DNA from: Nitrospira sp.
Lineage (GTDB): Bacteria > Nitrospirota > Nitrospiria > Nitrospirales > Nitrospiraceae
Direction: 5' to 3'
NCBI GenBank assembly: GCA_005116895.1
Contig: SWDO01000005.1
Location: 1 to 51,016, forward strand
DNA: 51,016 nucleotides
Part shown: positions 24,636-33,900 of the stretch, piece after piece
Layout: each line of letters begins with the position of its first letter
How positions within the stretch are numbered: position 1 is the first letter of the stretch
Notes under the pieces: generated by a model
Database searches by the model: none
The model's input: the letters and a program-made list of their open reading frames with translations, nothing else
Told to the model about the DNA's origin: nothing
Position numbers and translations under genes: made by a program

Positions 24636-25025
24636 ATGCTTCACCCCAATCAATTTAACGTCAACGATGCTTGGATTGCTTTTCGGCTCAATGATGCGCC
24701 TATTGTCATCGAGCGAGATGGCGACTTTGATTGCATCGCCTTGATGGACGCGGCGAGTTGCTACATTCTCGGTATGGAAATGTATTCCGCCCGCACCACG
24801 GGTCCGTCCGCACCAGAGTCGCGCCACTTGCTGCGGCAGGGGCAGGGACGCGAAGGTAAGTTGCCGCAAAGGCTCTTCGTTGCAGAAGGATACGTTGCAG
24901 GCGCGATGTATGAGGAAGCAGCTCGCCTGAACATAGAGGTTGTCGCTGTTCCGGAGGATGACCTGCTCGTGTTCATTGGCGAAGCACGTGACGGGTTCAA
25001 GGAACGGTTTGGGAGAACCCAGTGA
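24636..25025 (+). CDS. Hypothetical protein, cassette gene 3
   Basis: About 129 residues, starting MLHPNQFNVNDAWIAFRLND from ATG 24636 (TTG 24621 is also in frame). It is beta-rich in the middle (DGDFDCIALMDAASCYILGM) and then basic and helical (LPQRLFVAEGYVAGAMYEEAARLNIEVV). No family recognised. It follows GTTAGGC by about 20 bases, and its TGA stop (25023-25025) begins the inverted copy TGACGCCTA of the cassette head, so gene and cassette limits nearly coincide. Confidence 0.6.
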   Translation: MLHPNQFNVNDAWIAFRLNDAPIVIERDGDFDCIALMDAASCYILGMEMYSARTTGPSAPESRHLLRQGQGREGKLPQRLFVAEGYVAGAMYEEAARLNIEVVAVPEDDLLVFIGEARDGFKERFGRTQ

Positions 25026-25096
25026 CGCCTATGTTGCGCCATTGTCAGCAACGATGAACCAGCGTACGTGGTCCACAAAGGATTTCGAGTCAATAT

Positions 25097-25134
25097 CCTG
25101 GCATGACTGCCATGTTCCGAATACAAGTGCCAGG
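25097..25134. repeat. Inverted repeat in the gap after cassette 3
   Basis: CCTGGCA (25097-25103) and TGCCAGG (25128-25134) are perfect inverted copies with TGGCATGACTGCCA nested at the left. No gene is seen in 25026-25324. At 25272-25286 a tight hairpin (ACCCTA/TAGGGT with a 3-base loop) lies before the DUF1844 gene; it may be a leader structure or a terminator. Confidence 0.35.
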
Positions 25135-25324
25135 CATAGCGAACGCAGTGCTGGCTAACTCCTTACTCAACACGCGTTTCTCATGTTGGTTCGGACACCA
25201 TGCGTAGCGCTGGGAAGGTGTCAGTCCCCGTCGGCTCGCGCACGGACGGCTGGCGCCTTGCGACCGAATAGACCCTATGGTAGGGTACTGAATATATTTG
25301 GGAATGTGAGGGGAGAAGGGAACA

Positions 25325-25705
25325 ATGGCAGAGGAGGAGCAAGGGTTTGTCGTTCGTGATCGGCGAGCTAAGGGAGGTGCCGAGGCCGCTCCGGTCGCAG
25401 CGTCGCCTTCAAAACCGTCGATCTCCGCAACTTCGTCGATGGAACCAGCGCAAGCGCCTCCGGTCACCTTCTCGTCGTTTGTGATCTCATTGGGCTCGTC
25501 GTCGCTCATGCTCATGGGCGAGCAACTGGACCCGAACCAGGCATCGATACCTGTCAACTTGCCTCAAGCCAAGGAAATCATCGATCTATTGTCTGTCTTG
25601 GAAGACAAGACGAAAGGCAATCTGACCGCTGACGAGCAGACGGTCCTGCGTGACATGCTCTATGCGCTTCGCATGAAGTACGTCACGCTGGCATCACCGA
25701 AGTAG
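25325..25705 (+). CDS. DUF1844-domain protein
   Basis: 126 residues. The N-terminal 50 are low complexity (Ala/Pro/Ser-rich). Residues about 55-120 match DUF1844: FSSFVISLGSSSLMLMGEQLDP and QAKEIIDLLSVLEDKTKGNL, with TVLRDMLYALRMKYV at the end. The family is widespread in Deltaproteobacteria, Nitrospirota and Acidobacteria, and its role is unknown. RBS GAAGGGA. The gene lies between the cassette cluster and ntrY. Confidence 0.85.
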   Translation: MAEEEQGFVVRDRRAKGGAEAAPVAASPSKPSISATSSMEPAQAPPVTFSSFVISLGSSSLMLMGEQLDPNQASIPVNLPQAKEIIDLLSVLEDKTKGNLTADEQTVLRDMLYALRMKYVTLASPK

Positions 25706-25847
25706 TCTCCCATCTTTCGGTCCCAATATGCCGCTGGGTCTCTGGACGCTGCGAGTTGTGCGGCAAACTTTGAGACTGTCTTGTAAGTCGGCTATAGTGA
25801 GACAGGCTCCTGTTTCCATGTATGAATAGTCTCTAGAGGGCGAGTGA

Positions 25848-28181
25848 ATGCCAGAGCTCAACCATCCCACGGGTGCATTGGGATCAGCCTCCAGAGGACT
25901 TCCGGAGGTTCTGCCTGTGGTGATGGGCGGTCACGTCCGTCCAGCGTTGGCCGACCAACCGAAGAAGCCGGAGCGAAAACCACCTCATCTTCGCCCTGTC
26001 TGGATCGTGCTGATTCTCTTGATCCCCTGCGTGGCCCTCACGCTGTATTACTCACAAGTTGTTGCGCCGGGCTCCGAAGAGAACGGCTCTTTCCTGCCGA
26101 CGACGAGCTACGCACTGGTTCTTCTGCTGGTCAATCTAGACCTGATCGGCTTTGTTGTGTTGGTCCTGTTGTTGTCCAGGAATCTGATCAAGGCCTATTT
26201 CGAACGCCGGCACCGTCTCGTTGGGTCAGGATTTCGCACCAAGCTCATCGCGGCCTTTATCGGCTTTTCGCTGATCCCGACGTTGCTCCTGGCAATCGTC
26301 GCGAGTGGGCTGGTTAATAAGGCGGTCGATGTCTGGTTCAGCGAGCATATCGAAAAAGTAATGAAAGATTCGTACGAGGTGGCTCGCATGCAGCATGCGG
26401 GGCATGTCGCGCTCGCGGTGAACAGCGCACGGGCGATTTCTCAAGAACTGTTTCGCGAAGACCTGTTGACGCCTGTCCAGCGGGATCTCTTGATCGCCGC
26501 GATGGCTCGGAAACGCATGGAATACGGCGTGGCCGGGATTGAAGTGTTTTCGAACAAGATGGAGACCCTCACCAAGGCCCTTGATAGTGACATTCCCTCC
26601 GGGGTGTTGGATCTGCCGATCAGTCAATTGGTCTTACAAGTCATTAACGGGAAGCAAGAGTTTACCTCTGTCCAGGAGGCCCAGACGGGACGGTTAGTAC
26701 GCGCCGCCATCCCGGTTGCCTCCGGAAGCCGGCGAGGTGAGTTGGAGGGGGTTGTGGTTGTGGAAACCTACGTCCCAGAATCCCTCTTGACCAAGATGGA
26801 GGGGATTGGCCGTCAATACACGGCATACAAGCAGATCAAGGCGATGAAAAACCCGATTAAAGCCGGGGCCTACCTGTTTGTGGCCGTCGTGGCGGTATTG
26901 ATTCTCTTCAGTGCGACGTGGTTCGGGTTTTATGTGGCGCGCGGTATCACCGTTCCGATTCAACGGTTGGCGGAAGCGACCGAAGCAGTAGCCCAAGGCG
27001 ACCTGTCGGTACAGGTCGATGCTAGGGCAACTGATGAAATCGGGACGCTGATCGAGTCGTTCAATCGGATGACGCAGGATCTGCAGGGGAGCAAGTCGAA
27101 GCTTGAGGAAGCCAACCTGACTCTGCGGAATACCAATGTCGAGTTGGATCGCCGCCGTGCCTATATCGAAACGGTCGTCGATACGATCGCCGCCGGTCTG
27201 CTCTCGATCGATCGGAGCGGAACGATCACGACGTTCAACCCATCGGCTGAGCGTATTCTTGGGTTGGCGGCTGACCAGTTCAAAGGACGGCTGGCCAATG
27301 AGGCGTTCAAGGAGTTCGGTCTCGACTCCTTCCAGACTGCCTATGACCGTATGCAGGCTGATGAGCGCGACGATTTGGACTTGGAAGGGCAGTTGGATAT
27401 CCAAGGGAAGCTGATCACGATTGGGTTGAAAGGTTCCCGCATGCGGGATGAGGCGAACAAGGATTTGGGGTTTGTGTTGGTCTTTGAAGATCTGACGGAG
27501 TTGATCAAGGCGCAGAAAGTGGCCGCGTGGCAGGAAGTCGCAAAGCGCGTCGCCCATGAAATCAAGAATCCACTGACTCCGATTCAACTGTCGGCGCAGC
27601 GATTACGCAAGAAGTTCTTCGAGAAGTCCCCCGACCTGGATCGCGTGTTCGACGACGCCACGAATGTCATCATCAACGAAGTCGGGAGTCTGAAACAGAT
27701 GCTGGACGAATTTTCAAAATTCGCTCGGCTGCCTGTTCCGCAAATGACGCGGCAATCCCTGCACGACGTAGTACGGGAAGTGATCACTCTCTATCGCGAG
27801 GCGCAGAAGGATATTGAGCTTATTGTGGAACTGGATGAGGATCTGCCGACCCTCAATTTTGACCGGGAACAACTGAGACGTGTGTTCGTCAATCTCTTCG
27901 ACAACGCGGTTCAAGCGATGAACCAAAAAGGGCGGCTGTGGGTCGGGACGAAGTATGATACGAAACGCCGCCGCGCGGTCGTCGCCGTGGCGGATGAGGG
28001 GCCTGGTATCACGCCAGAGGATCAGGAACGGTTGTTCGTCCCGTATTTCACCAGGAAGAAGACCGGAACCGGGTTGGGGTTGGCGATCGTCCGCCGGATT
28101 ATCACAGACCATGATGGACAGATCCAAGTTGGGAACCATCATCCGAAGGGCGCCGTATTTACATTCGATTTGCCGGTGTAG
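25848..28181 (+). CDS. ntrY: NtrY-type sensor histidine kinase
   Basis: 777 residues. Membrane segments at about 50-70, 88-110 and 131-155, an extracytoplasmic sensor (160-338), a fourth helix 341-363, HAMP (364-415), PAS (434-545), HisKA with H570 (AKRVAHEIKNPLTPIQ) and HATPase_c ending [11 protein letters not shown]. This is the classic NtrY layout, sensing nitrogen or redox state and phosphorylating NtrX. The adjoining ntrX lies 39 bases downstream, so they are one operon. An RBS GAGGGCGAG precedes ATG 25848. Symbol by analogy. Confidence 0.9.
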   Translation: MPELNHPTGALGSASRGLPEVLPVVMGGHVRPALADQPKKPERKPPHLRPVWIVLILLIPCVALTLYYSQVVAPGSEENGSFLPTTSYALVLLLVNLDLIGFVVLVLLLSRNLIKAYFERRHRLVGSGFRTKLIAAFIGFSLIPTLLLAIVASGLVNKAVDVWFSEHIEKVMKDSYEVARMQHAGHVALAVNSARAISQELFREDLLTPVQRDLLIAAMARKRMEYGVAGIEVFSNKMETLTKALDSDIPSGVLDLPISQLVLQVINGKQEFTSVQEAQTGRLVRAAIPVASGSRRGELEGVVVVETYVPESLLTKMEGIGRQYTAYKQIKAMKNPIKAGAYLFVAVVAVLILFSATWFGFYVARGITVPIQRLAEATEAVAQGDLSVQVDARATDEIGTLIESFNRMTQDLQGSKSKLEEANLTLRNTNVELDRRRAYIETVVDTIAAGLLSIDRSGTITTFNPSAERILGLAADQFKGRLANEAFKEFGLDSFQTAYDRMQADERDDLDLEGQLDIQGKLITIGLKGSRMRDEANKDLGFVLVFEDLTELIKAQKVAAWQEVAKRVAHEIKNPLTPIQLSAQRLRKKFFEKSPDLDRVFDDATNVIINEVGSLKQMLDEFSKFARLPVPQMTRQSLHDVVREVITLYREAQKDIELIVELDEDLPTLNFDREQLRRVFVNLFDNAVQAMNQKGRLWVGTKYDTKRRRAVVAVADEGPGITPEDQERLFVPYFTRKKTGTGLGLAIVRRIITDHDGQIQVGNHHPKGAVFTFDLPV

Positions 28182-28220
28182 GGTAGACCGGTAGACGTAC
28201 GTGGTAAGGAGAGGGGGAGT

Positions 28221-29612
28221 ATGTCGGCATCGATTCTAGTGGTGGACGACGAAGCGGCGATTCGCACGTCCCTGCGAAGCATCCTCGAAGATGAGGGGTA
28301 TGAGGTGTCAGTAGCCGCCAATGGGGTCGAGGCGTTGAAAATCTATGGGACGGATCCGCCGGATCTCATGATTCTGGACATCTGGATGCCGGAAATGGAC
28401 GGACTGGAGACGTTACGTCGTGTCAAAGAATTTGTGCCTGCGACGCAGGTCATGATGATTTCCGGGCATGGGTCCATCGAAACGGCCGTGAAAGCCATCA
28501 AGCTGGGTGCATACGACTACATCGAGAAGCCGTTGTCGCTGGAGAATGTCACGTTCCGTGTCAAACAAGCGTTGGAGCAGTTTCGATTAGCGCAAGAGAA
28601 CCGGTCGTTGCGGACGAAGGTTCAGCAAAAGTTCGAGTTGGTCGGACAGTCTCCGGCCATGCAGCGGCTACGGGAGCTTATCGAAACGGCAGGGCCCACG
28701 AACAGTCGGGTATTGATCGGAGGCGAGAACGGAACAGGGAAGGAGTTGGTCGCTCGAGCCATTCATAGGCACAGCACCCGCTCGGACCATCCGTTCGTGG
28801 CCGTCAACTGTGCCGCTATCCCTGAGACATTGATTGAGAGCGAATTGTTCGGTCACGAAAAAGGTTCCTTCACCGGAGCCACGTCCATGAAGCGCGGTCA
28901 GTTCGAGCAGGCCGATGGGGGCACGTTGTTTCTGGACGAAATCGGCGACATGAGCCTCAGTACGCAGGCGAAAGTGTTGCGGGCGTTGCAGGAACAGCAG
29001 TTCACGCGAGTCGGTGGGACCAAACTGATGAAGGTTGATGTGCGGGTGCTGGCGGCTTCCAATAAGGACTTGGAAAAAGAAATCGGCAAGGGACATTTTC
29101 GGGAGGATTTGTACTACCGTCTCAACGTGGTCCCGATTGTCGTGCCTCCACTGCGGGAGCGGCGAGAAGATATCCCGGCTCTTGTGCGGCATTTCATGAA
29201 GACGCATGTCGAGGAGCAAGGGTTGCGAATAAAGGAAGTCTCGCCTGAGGCGATGACCGTCTTTCAGCAATACGAATGGCCTGGGAACATCCGAGAGCTG
29301 AGGAATTTGATCGAGCGGCTCATGATCATGGTGCCGGGGTTTATGATCGAAGCCTCTCAGGCTACCTTGTCGCTACAGGGACGAACCGTCGGGGTGGTGC
29401 CGGTGGGCAATCACGCGGCCAATCCACTTCTCAGTAAATCTTATGACTCCCTGCGAGACGCTCGGAATGCGTTCGAGAAGGAATATATCAGCCGTAAACT
29501 TCGAGAACACCATTGGAATATTTCACGGACCGCGGACGACCTCAAGATTGAGCGAAGTCATCTTCACCGGAAGATTAAATTACTCGATGTGGAGATGCGT
29601 CCGGAAAGCTGA
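28221..29612 (+). CDS. ntrX: NtrX-type sigma-54 response regulator
   Basis: 463 residues: receiver domain with phospho-acceptor Asp53 (LMILDIWMPEMDG), an AAA+ domain with Walker A GGENGTGKE and Walker B GTLFLDEIGDM, and a C-terminal Fis-type helix-turn-helix (ISRTADDLKIERSHLHRKIKLL). The sigma-54 contact loop reads GSFTGA instead of the usual GAFTGA. NtrX activates or represses nitrogen and respiration genes after phosphorylation by NtrY. GGAG RBS, 39 bases after ntrY. The GSFTGA form occurs in other NtrX-like proteins, so it need not mean loss of function. Confidence 0.92.
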   Translation: MSASILVVDDEAAIRTSLRSILEDEGYEVSVAANGVEALKIYGTDPPDLMILDIWMPEMDGLETLRRVKEFVPATQVMMISGHGSIETAVKAIKLGAYDYIEKPLSLENVTFRVKQALEQFRLAQENRSLRTKVQQKFELVGQSPAMQRLRELIETAGPTNSRVLIGGENGTGKELVARAIHRHSTRSDHPFVAVNCAAIPETLIESELFGHEKGSFTGATSMKRGQFEQADGGTLFLDEIGDMSLSTQAKVLRALQEQQFTRVGGTKLMKVDVRVLAASNKDLEKEIGKGHFREDLYYRLNVVPIVVPPLRERREDIPALVRHFMKTHVEEQGLRIKEVSPEAMTVFQQYEWPGNIRELRNLIERLMIMVPGFMIEASQATLSLQGRTVGVVPVGNHAANPLLSKSYDSLRDARNAFEKEYISRKLREHHWNISRTADDLKIERSHLHRKIKLLDVEMRPES

Positions 29613-29628
29613 GATTGCAGCGCCAGGA

Positions 29629-30246
29629 TCAGCGCCCGGCGCACGCGGAGCAGACGAGATCTTGAAACTTCGTCTGAGGGTGGCTCCGTACATACTCGTC
29701 GAGCGCGGTGTCAGACATATGCGCGGGATGGGATTTCTTGCATGATGGGCAGACAGGGATCAATTGCTGTAATGTCGCCATGTCGCGCAGGGTACGATCA
29801 AGCTCGCTGATGACTTTGGTCAGTTCTTGTTCCCAGTGATTTCGTTCCTCTGTTTCCTGTTTGAGCTTGAGCGTAGCTTTGACTCTCGCCAGGAGTTCCA
29901 CCCGTTCCACCGGTTTTCTGATATAGTCTGTCGCCCCGGCGTCGAAGGCGGCTTGTAAGAAGTCCCTTTGGTCCCGCGCCGTCACGATGATGATCGGAAT
30001 CCCCGCAAACGCATCAACGGCTTTGATGCGCCGACAGGCTTCGACTCCGTCTATGTCCCGCATCTTGATGTCCATCAAAATGAGATCCGTCTTGACGCCG
30101 TTTGCGCCTTCATGATCGAGGTCCAAGTGCATGAAGACATCGCGAGCGGAGGAAACCGTGATCAAATCCCGATACCCTGCGGTCTTCAAGATGTGATGGA
30201 GTAACAGACGTTCATCTGGAGAGTCGTCAACGATTAAAATAGCCAC
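29629..30246 (-). CDS. Receiver-domain response regulator with zinc-finger-like tail
   Basis: 205 residues from GTG 30246, chosen because AAGGAGGGG lies 5 bases upstream. The receiver has ILIVDDSPDE, the phosphoryl site LILMDIKMRDIDG and a VTARDQRD loop. A coiled coil (residues about 125-155) leads to a tail with CPSCKKSHP and a final VCSACAGR, which would bind one zinc ion. It resembles the response regulator at 37264. No output domain of known type is present, so the tail may relay by protein contact. Convergent with ntrX, divergent from purM. Confidence 0.85.
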   Translation of the reverse strand: MAILIVDDSPDERLLLHHILKTAGYRDLITVSSARDVFMHLDLDHEGANGVKTDLILMDIKMRDIDGVEACRRIKAVDAFAGIPIIIVTARDQRDFLQAAFDAGATDYIRKPVERVELLARVKATLKLKQETEERNHWEQELTKVISELDRTLRDMATLQQLIPVCPSCKKSHPAHMSDTALDEYVRSHPQTKFQDLVCSACAGR

Positions 30247-30484
30247 CAACCCCTCCTTGGTCGGTTTGTTCGCCGGAAGCGTGCAGAAACGTGACAAGCC
30301 TAGTATAGGGCGTATTCCGAGAGCAGCAAGAAAAAAACAGAAGGCGGGGGTGAATGGAGTCGTGGCGGGTGGCTTCAGACAGCCGCGTTGACCTCTGTTG
30401 GACCCTCCGTTAAGATGCGCCCCGAACATCAGTAAGGCTGAGTTTCAGCCTTATCACAACTATAATTTTTCAGGATATCTATTC

Positions 30485-31522
30485 ACGACGACCTATCGTG
30501 ATGCCGGTGTGGATATCGATGCAGGCGATGAGTTCGTCGATCGCATCAAGCCGTTTGTTCGATCGACGTTTCGCCCTGAAGTTCTGACCGACCTTGGAGG
30601 CTTTGGCGGCCTCTTTGGCTTTCAATCGGGCAAATATAAGGAGCCGGTGCTTGTATCCGGAACCGATGGGGTCGGGACTAAACTGAAGATCGCGTTCATG
30701 ATGGACAAACACGATACCGTCGGGATCGATCTGGTGGCGATGTGTGTCAATGACATCGCAGTGAGCGGGGCGGAGCCGCTGTTTTTTCTCGACTATTTCG
30801 CCACCGGGAAGTTATCTGTTTCAAAGGCTCAGGAAGTGGTCGCCGGTATTGCCGACGGCTGCCGCCAGGCCGGGTGTGCGCTGATCGGGGGTGAAACCGC
30901 GGAGATGCCCTCCTTTTATCCCGATGGAGAGTACGACTTGGCTGGCTTTGCTGTTGGCGCCGTCGATCGCCCAAAGATGATCGATGGTCGGCACATTGTG
31001 CCCGGGGATGCAGTCATCGGTTTGGCTTCATCGGGACTTCATAGTAACGGTTACTCACTGGCCCGGCGGGTGCTGTTTGAGCAAGCCCAGTTGACAGTTG
31101 CCAGCCGTCTCTCCGAGCTTGAGGGGACTATCGGCGAGGTACTCCTGACACCCACCAGAATTTATGCGAAGCAGATTTTGGCACTCGTCGAACAATTTCC
31201 GATTAAAGGCATCGCCCACATTACGGGAGGGGGCATTACGGAGAATTTGCCACGCGTGTTTCCGAATGGCGTGCGGGCGAGGATTGCTAGGACGGCCTGG
31301 TCGGTACCGCCGATCTTTGGGGTAATGAGCCGGTTGGGACAGGTCGATCGTGAGGAGATGTATCGGGTGTTCAACATGGGTATTGGATTGATTCTCGTGG
31401 TCCCACCTGATTCCGTGTCCGGAGTGCTGGCTCGCGCTGCGGCTTTGGGAGACCGAGGCTGGCAGATCGGCGAGATCGTTTCCTCCATCGGGGAGGAGCC
31501 GGAGGTCGAATATGTCGATTAG
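30485..31522 (+). CDS. purM: Phosphoribosylformylglycinamidine cyclo-ligase
   Basis: 345 residues, the normal PurM length, if translation starts at ACG 30485. It converts FGAM to AIR in purine synthesis. Clear motifs: [49 protein letters not shown] and [10 protein letters not shown]. No ATG, GTG or TTG is in the expected place; the codon where relatives have ATG is ACG (30485), with AGGA 9 bases upstream. A TTG at 30398 would add 29 unrelated residues. A GTG at 30509 would remove conserved residues. Frame and homology are otherwise intact. Overlaps purN by 11 bases. Confidence 0.93.
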   Translation, partial: TTTYRDAGVDIDAGDEFVDRIKPFVRSTFRPEVLTDLGGFGGLFGFQSGKYKEPVLVSGTDGVGTKLKIAFMMDKHDTVGIDLVAMCVNDIAVSGAEPLFFLDYFATGKLSVSKAQEVVAGIADGCRQAGCALIGGETAEMPSFYPDGEYDLAGFAVGAVDRPKMIDGRHIVPGDAVIGLASSGLHSNGYSLARRVLFEQAQLTVASRLSELEGTIGEVLLTPTRIYAKQILALVEQFPIKGIAHITGGGITENLPRVFPNGVRARIARTAWSVPPIFGVMSRLGQVDREEMYRVFNMGIGLILVVPPDSVSGVLARAAALGDRGWQIGEIVSSIGEEPEVEYVD

Positions 31523-32186
31523 TCGAACGACTCCGTTGCGGGTGGCGGTACTGGCATCCGGTCGAGGCTCAAATCTACAAGCCATCATCGATGCGATCGA
31601 AGCAGGGCAGGTTCACGCTCAGATTGTTGCCGTCATCAGCAATAAGAAAGACGCGGTTGCATTGGAGCGGGCACGGAAGCACGGGATCAAAGACCTCTTC
31701 GTCGATCCCAAACCATTTGCCGGTCGACCGGACAGTCGTGAAGCCTACGACCGATCATTGCTGGAAGTACTTCAACAGCATAATGTCGAACTCGTCTTGC
31801 TCGCAGGTTACATGAAAATTGTCACGGCAGTGCTGGTGAATGCCTATGCCAACCGCATGATGAATATCCATCCCTCTCTGCTGCCGTCATTTCCTGGATT
31901 GGACGTGCAGAAGAAGGCCATCGACTGGGGGTGCAAGTTGGCGGGCTGTACAGTCCATTTTGTGACGGAAGGAGTAGATGAAGGACCAATTATCATTCAG
32001 GCTGCCGTCCCGATTCTCGACGATGACACGTCCGACACACTTGCGGCTAGAATCCTCGTGCAAGAACACAAGATCTATAGCCGCGCCGTGCAGCTCTTCG
32101 CCGAAGGCCGACTGCGTGTCGATGGCCGACGAGTTCTTATCGATGCCGCCAAGCCGGACGGAGAGGCGATCATCAGTCCCACATAA
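31512..32186 (+). CDS. purN: Phosphoribosylglycinamide formyltransferase
   Basis: 224 residues. Transfers formyl from N10-formyl-THF to [23 protein letters not shown] is the PurN/GART opening; [16 protein letters not shown] and [12 protein letters not shown] hold the catalytic His and Asp region, with [19 protein letters not shown] near the end. The ATG lies 11 bases inside purM, so the two are coupled. Residues 1-8 are a short lead-in. Confidence 0.95.
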   Translation: MSISRTTPLRVAVLASGRGSNLQAIIDAIEAGQVHAQIVAVISNKKDAVALERARKHGIKDLFVDPKPFAGRPDSREAYDRSLLEVLQQHNVELVLLAGYMKIVTAVLVNAYANRMMNIHPSLLPSFPGLDVQKKAIDWGCKLAGCTVHFVTEGVDEGPIIIQAAVPILDDDTSDTLAARILVQEHKIYSRAVQLFAEGRLRVDGRRVLIDAAKPDGEAIISPT

Positions 32187-32197
32187 TGGGTCTCACA

Positions 32198-33103
32198 TTA
32201 CCGGTATCCTTCATGGCGTAGGTAACTTACGAGTGCCTGCACCGTGAGTGGCGCATTGCCCTCTGATCGATTGTTCGCCAGTACATAGGCCCGGCGATTC
32301 TCTCCCACAGCCTGTTTGATGAGGGTGATGGTTTCTTTTCGCATCTGAGGCAACACTTCCACGATCTTCTTGTAGGGGGCTGCTCGTTTCTTGGCTGCTT
32401 CGTAGCTCATGTTGAGCGGCGTGAGCAGGCGGACAACCGTGAACGGCGCCGTGAAACGTTCTTCCATTTGTTTATGCTGTTGCAACAACGGTGGCATGTA
32501 GGACCAGTGGTTGTAGACGTGTGCCACTGTGTGGCTCTCTAACACCTTCCGATAGTCCGGCCCGAGCAAGCCTGCATTACGGATCTCGATCGCATACCGG
32601 AAATCATTCGGTAGCTGGCCGAAGAACCGATCGCGCCGTGAACAAAACTCCTCGCTGGTCAGGCCGTGCCTCTGAAACTCAAAAATGAACGGCCCCATGT
32701 GCGGCTCGAATTTGGCTTCACGGTATGGCGCCAGAACCAGATCATTGAACAGCCTTGCGTCGAGAAAGCGAGGATTTGGTTGTCCGGCCTTGGGACCGTA
32801 GCGAATGTGATTCGCAAAAATTGGAATCGTGATTTCTTCCCAGACCTTGAAACACATCTCGAAGTCTTCTGGGATCTGCTTGAGATACTGGCCAAGCTGA
32901 TTCGTCGTGGGTGGGCGGTAGAAGGTGGAATCGTTGCCGACCGTCAGAAAGAGCGGTTCGCCGTTGTGGAGGTATTGGCAATACTCGCCCAAACATTCAC
33001 GTGCAAAGGTGGTTTTCGCGTACGACCGCTGATAAATCTGTCCTTGCCACCCTTCATAGGCCCACGTTGAAGTGCCAAAGCGAATCAGCGGAGAGAGAGA
33101 CAT
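32198..33103 (-). CDS. DUF72-domain protein
   Basis: 301 residues from ATG 33103. Starts with RFGTSTWAYEGWQGQIYQRS, the DUF72 opening, followed by YCQYLHNGEPLFLTVGNDSTFYRPP and a TIM-barrel-like series (FEMCFKVWEEITIP, YAIEIRNAGLLGPDY, YVLANNRSEGNAPLTV). The family belongs to the TIM-barrel superfamily (YecE-like) and has no proven function. A TTG at 33154 could also serve as start. Convergent with purN by 12 bases. Confidence 0.85.
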   Translation of the reverse strand: MSLSPLIRFGTSTWAYEGWQGQIYQRSYAKTTFARECLGEYCQYLHNGEPLFLTVGNDSTFYRPPTTNQLGQYLKQIPEDFEMCFKVWEEITIPIFANHIRYGPKAGQPNPRFLDARLFNDLVLAPYREAKFEPHMGPFIFEFQRHGLTSEEFCSRRDRFFGQLPNDFRYAIEIRNAGLLGPDYRKVLESHTVAHVYNHWSYMPPLLQQHKQMEERFTAPFTVVRLLTPLNMSYEAAKKRAAPYKKIVEVLPQMRKETITLIKQAVGENRRAYVLANNRSEGNAPLTVQALVSYLRHEGYR

Positions 33104-33202
33104 GGGGCCTGTATTGTTCAGTGAACTAGTGGGAGCAGGTATAGAGTCAGTCAAGGCGGGTTGTAAGGAGAATGACTACAACCGGTAGTTTTAGCGAAGA
33201 TT

Positions 33203-33278
33203 TGGTGGAGGGCAGGGGAGTTGAACCCCCGACCCCTACGTTGCGAACGTAGTGCTCTCCCAACTGAGCTAGCCCCCC
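33203..33278 (-). tRNA. tRNA-Ala (anticodon CGC)
   Basis: A 76-nt cloverleaf on the minus strand: acceptor GGGGGGC/GCCCTCC, D-arm GCTC/GAGC, anticodon stem CTACG/CGTAG around loop TTCGCAA, T-arm with loop TTCAACT, and encoded CCA. The anticodon is CGC, reading GCG. The third acceptor pair is G3 with T70, the identity element of tRNA-Ala. This G.U pair confirms the identity independently of the anticodon. Confidence 0.97.
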
Positions 33279-33574
33279 ACCCATGGGATATTGGGACTGC
33301 GACCTCTGGATCCCGCAGGGTTTGCTGCACACGAGCATGCAGTTTTGCTGCTGCGGTCGAAGAACGGGGAGGAATGTAAGGTCGCGCTTCCCCTTGATCA
33401 TTATACACAACCTGTCACAGAGTCTCCACCAGTACTTGATCACACAGGAACGGAAGGTGACCATCATAATAGGGCATTTCAAAATTCAAGAGTTGATGTC
33501 TCCCCGATGTGGGAACTGCTGTCCGAAGCCGATGCAGGTTGAGGTCGGATGAACAAGGTCGCGTGCTCGATCCT

Positions 33575-33898
33575 CTAGCGGTAGACAACTGTCACGCGTT
33601 TGAGGAAGTCTTCCAACTGTACAATATGCTGTTCGATTGTTGAGTGGTCCTCGAGTTGTGCTGCGCGTTCCATCGCCGCTCCGATTTCAGTAATTCGATC
33701 AAACCCAAATCCGCCTCCATCGCCTTTCATACGATGGCCCAGAGTTTGAACGGTCCTGAGGTCTTGGTTGCTCAGGGCGTTTCGAAGCGTCTGGACGTCC
33801 TTTTTCCGGTTATCTAGGAAGATCGGGACAATATCTTCAAGGTCTCGACTAATCTCGATAGTGAGTTGGTCTGTTGGTTCGGGTTGTGAGGCGTGCAT
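33575..33898 (-). CDS. Histidine phosphotransfer (Hpt) protein
   Basis: 107 residues of a four-helix Hpt domain. The phospho-accepting histidine is in LGHRMKGDGGGFGF, residue 55. It receives phosphate from a hybrid kinase and passes it to a response regulator. Directly downstream of the hybrid kinase (2-base gap), so it is probably its partner. The frame starts MHASQPEPTDQLTIEISRDL. Confidence 0.85.
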   Translation of the reverse strand: MHASQPEPTDQLTIEISRDLEDIVPIFLDNRKKDVQTLRNALSNQDLRTVQTLGHRMKGDGGGFGFDRITEIGAAMERAAQLEDHSTIEQHIVQLEDFLKRVTVVYR

Positions 33899-33900
33899 CG

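Larger units (their letters stand above)
22490..25031. mobile_element. Cluster of integron-type gene cassettes without a visible integrase
   Basis: Two genes (22500-22808 and 24636-25025) are flanked by the hallmark of a captured cassette: the head of the cassette is the inverted copy of its own tail. GTTAGAGCGC (22490-22499) against GCGCTCTAAC (22812-22821), exact over 10 bases. TAGGCGTCA (24612-24620) against TGACGCCTA (25023-25031), exact over 9. The first cassette has a full foldable attC. Between them lie a 272-residue unknown, a palindromic element and a toxin-antitoxin pair. No tyrosine-recombinase gene lies in the window. The right-hand boundary is unresolved. Confidence 0.65.

Noticed and set aside
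25090..25557. A 155-codon minus-strand frame over DUF1844
   Set aside because: It overlaps the clear DUF1844 gene and has no recognisable content.
33147..33482. Open frames across the tRNA-Ala gene
   Set aside because: They translate the tRNA sequence and are chance frames.
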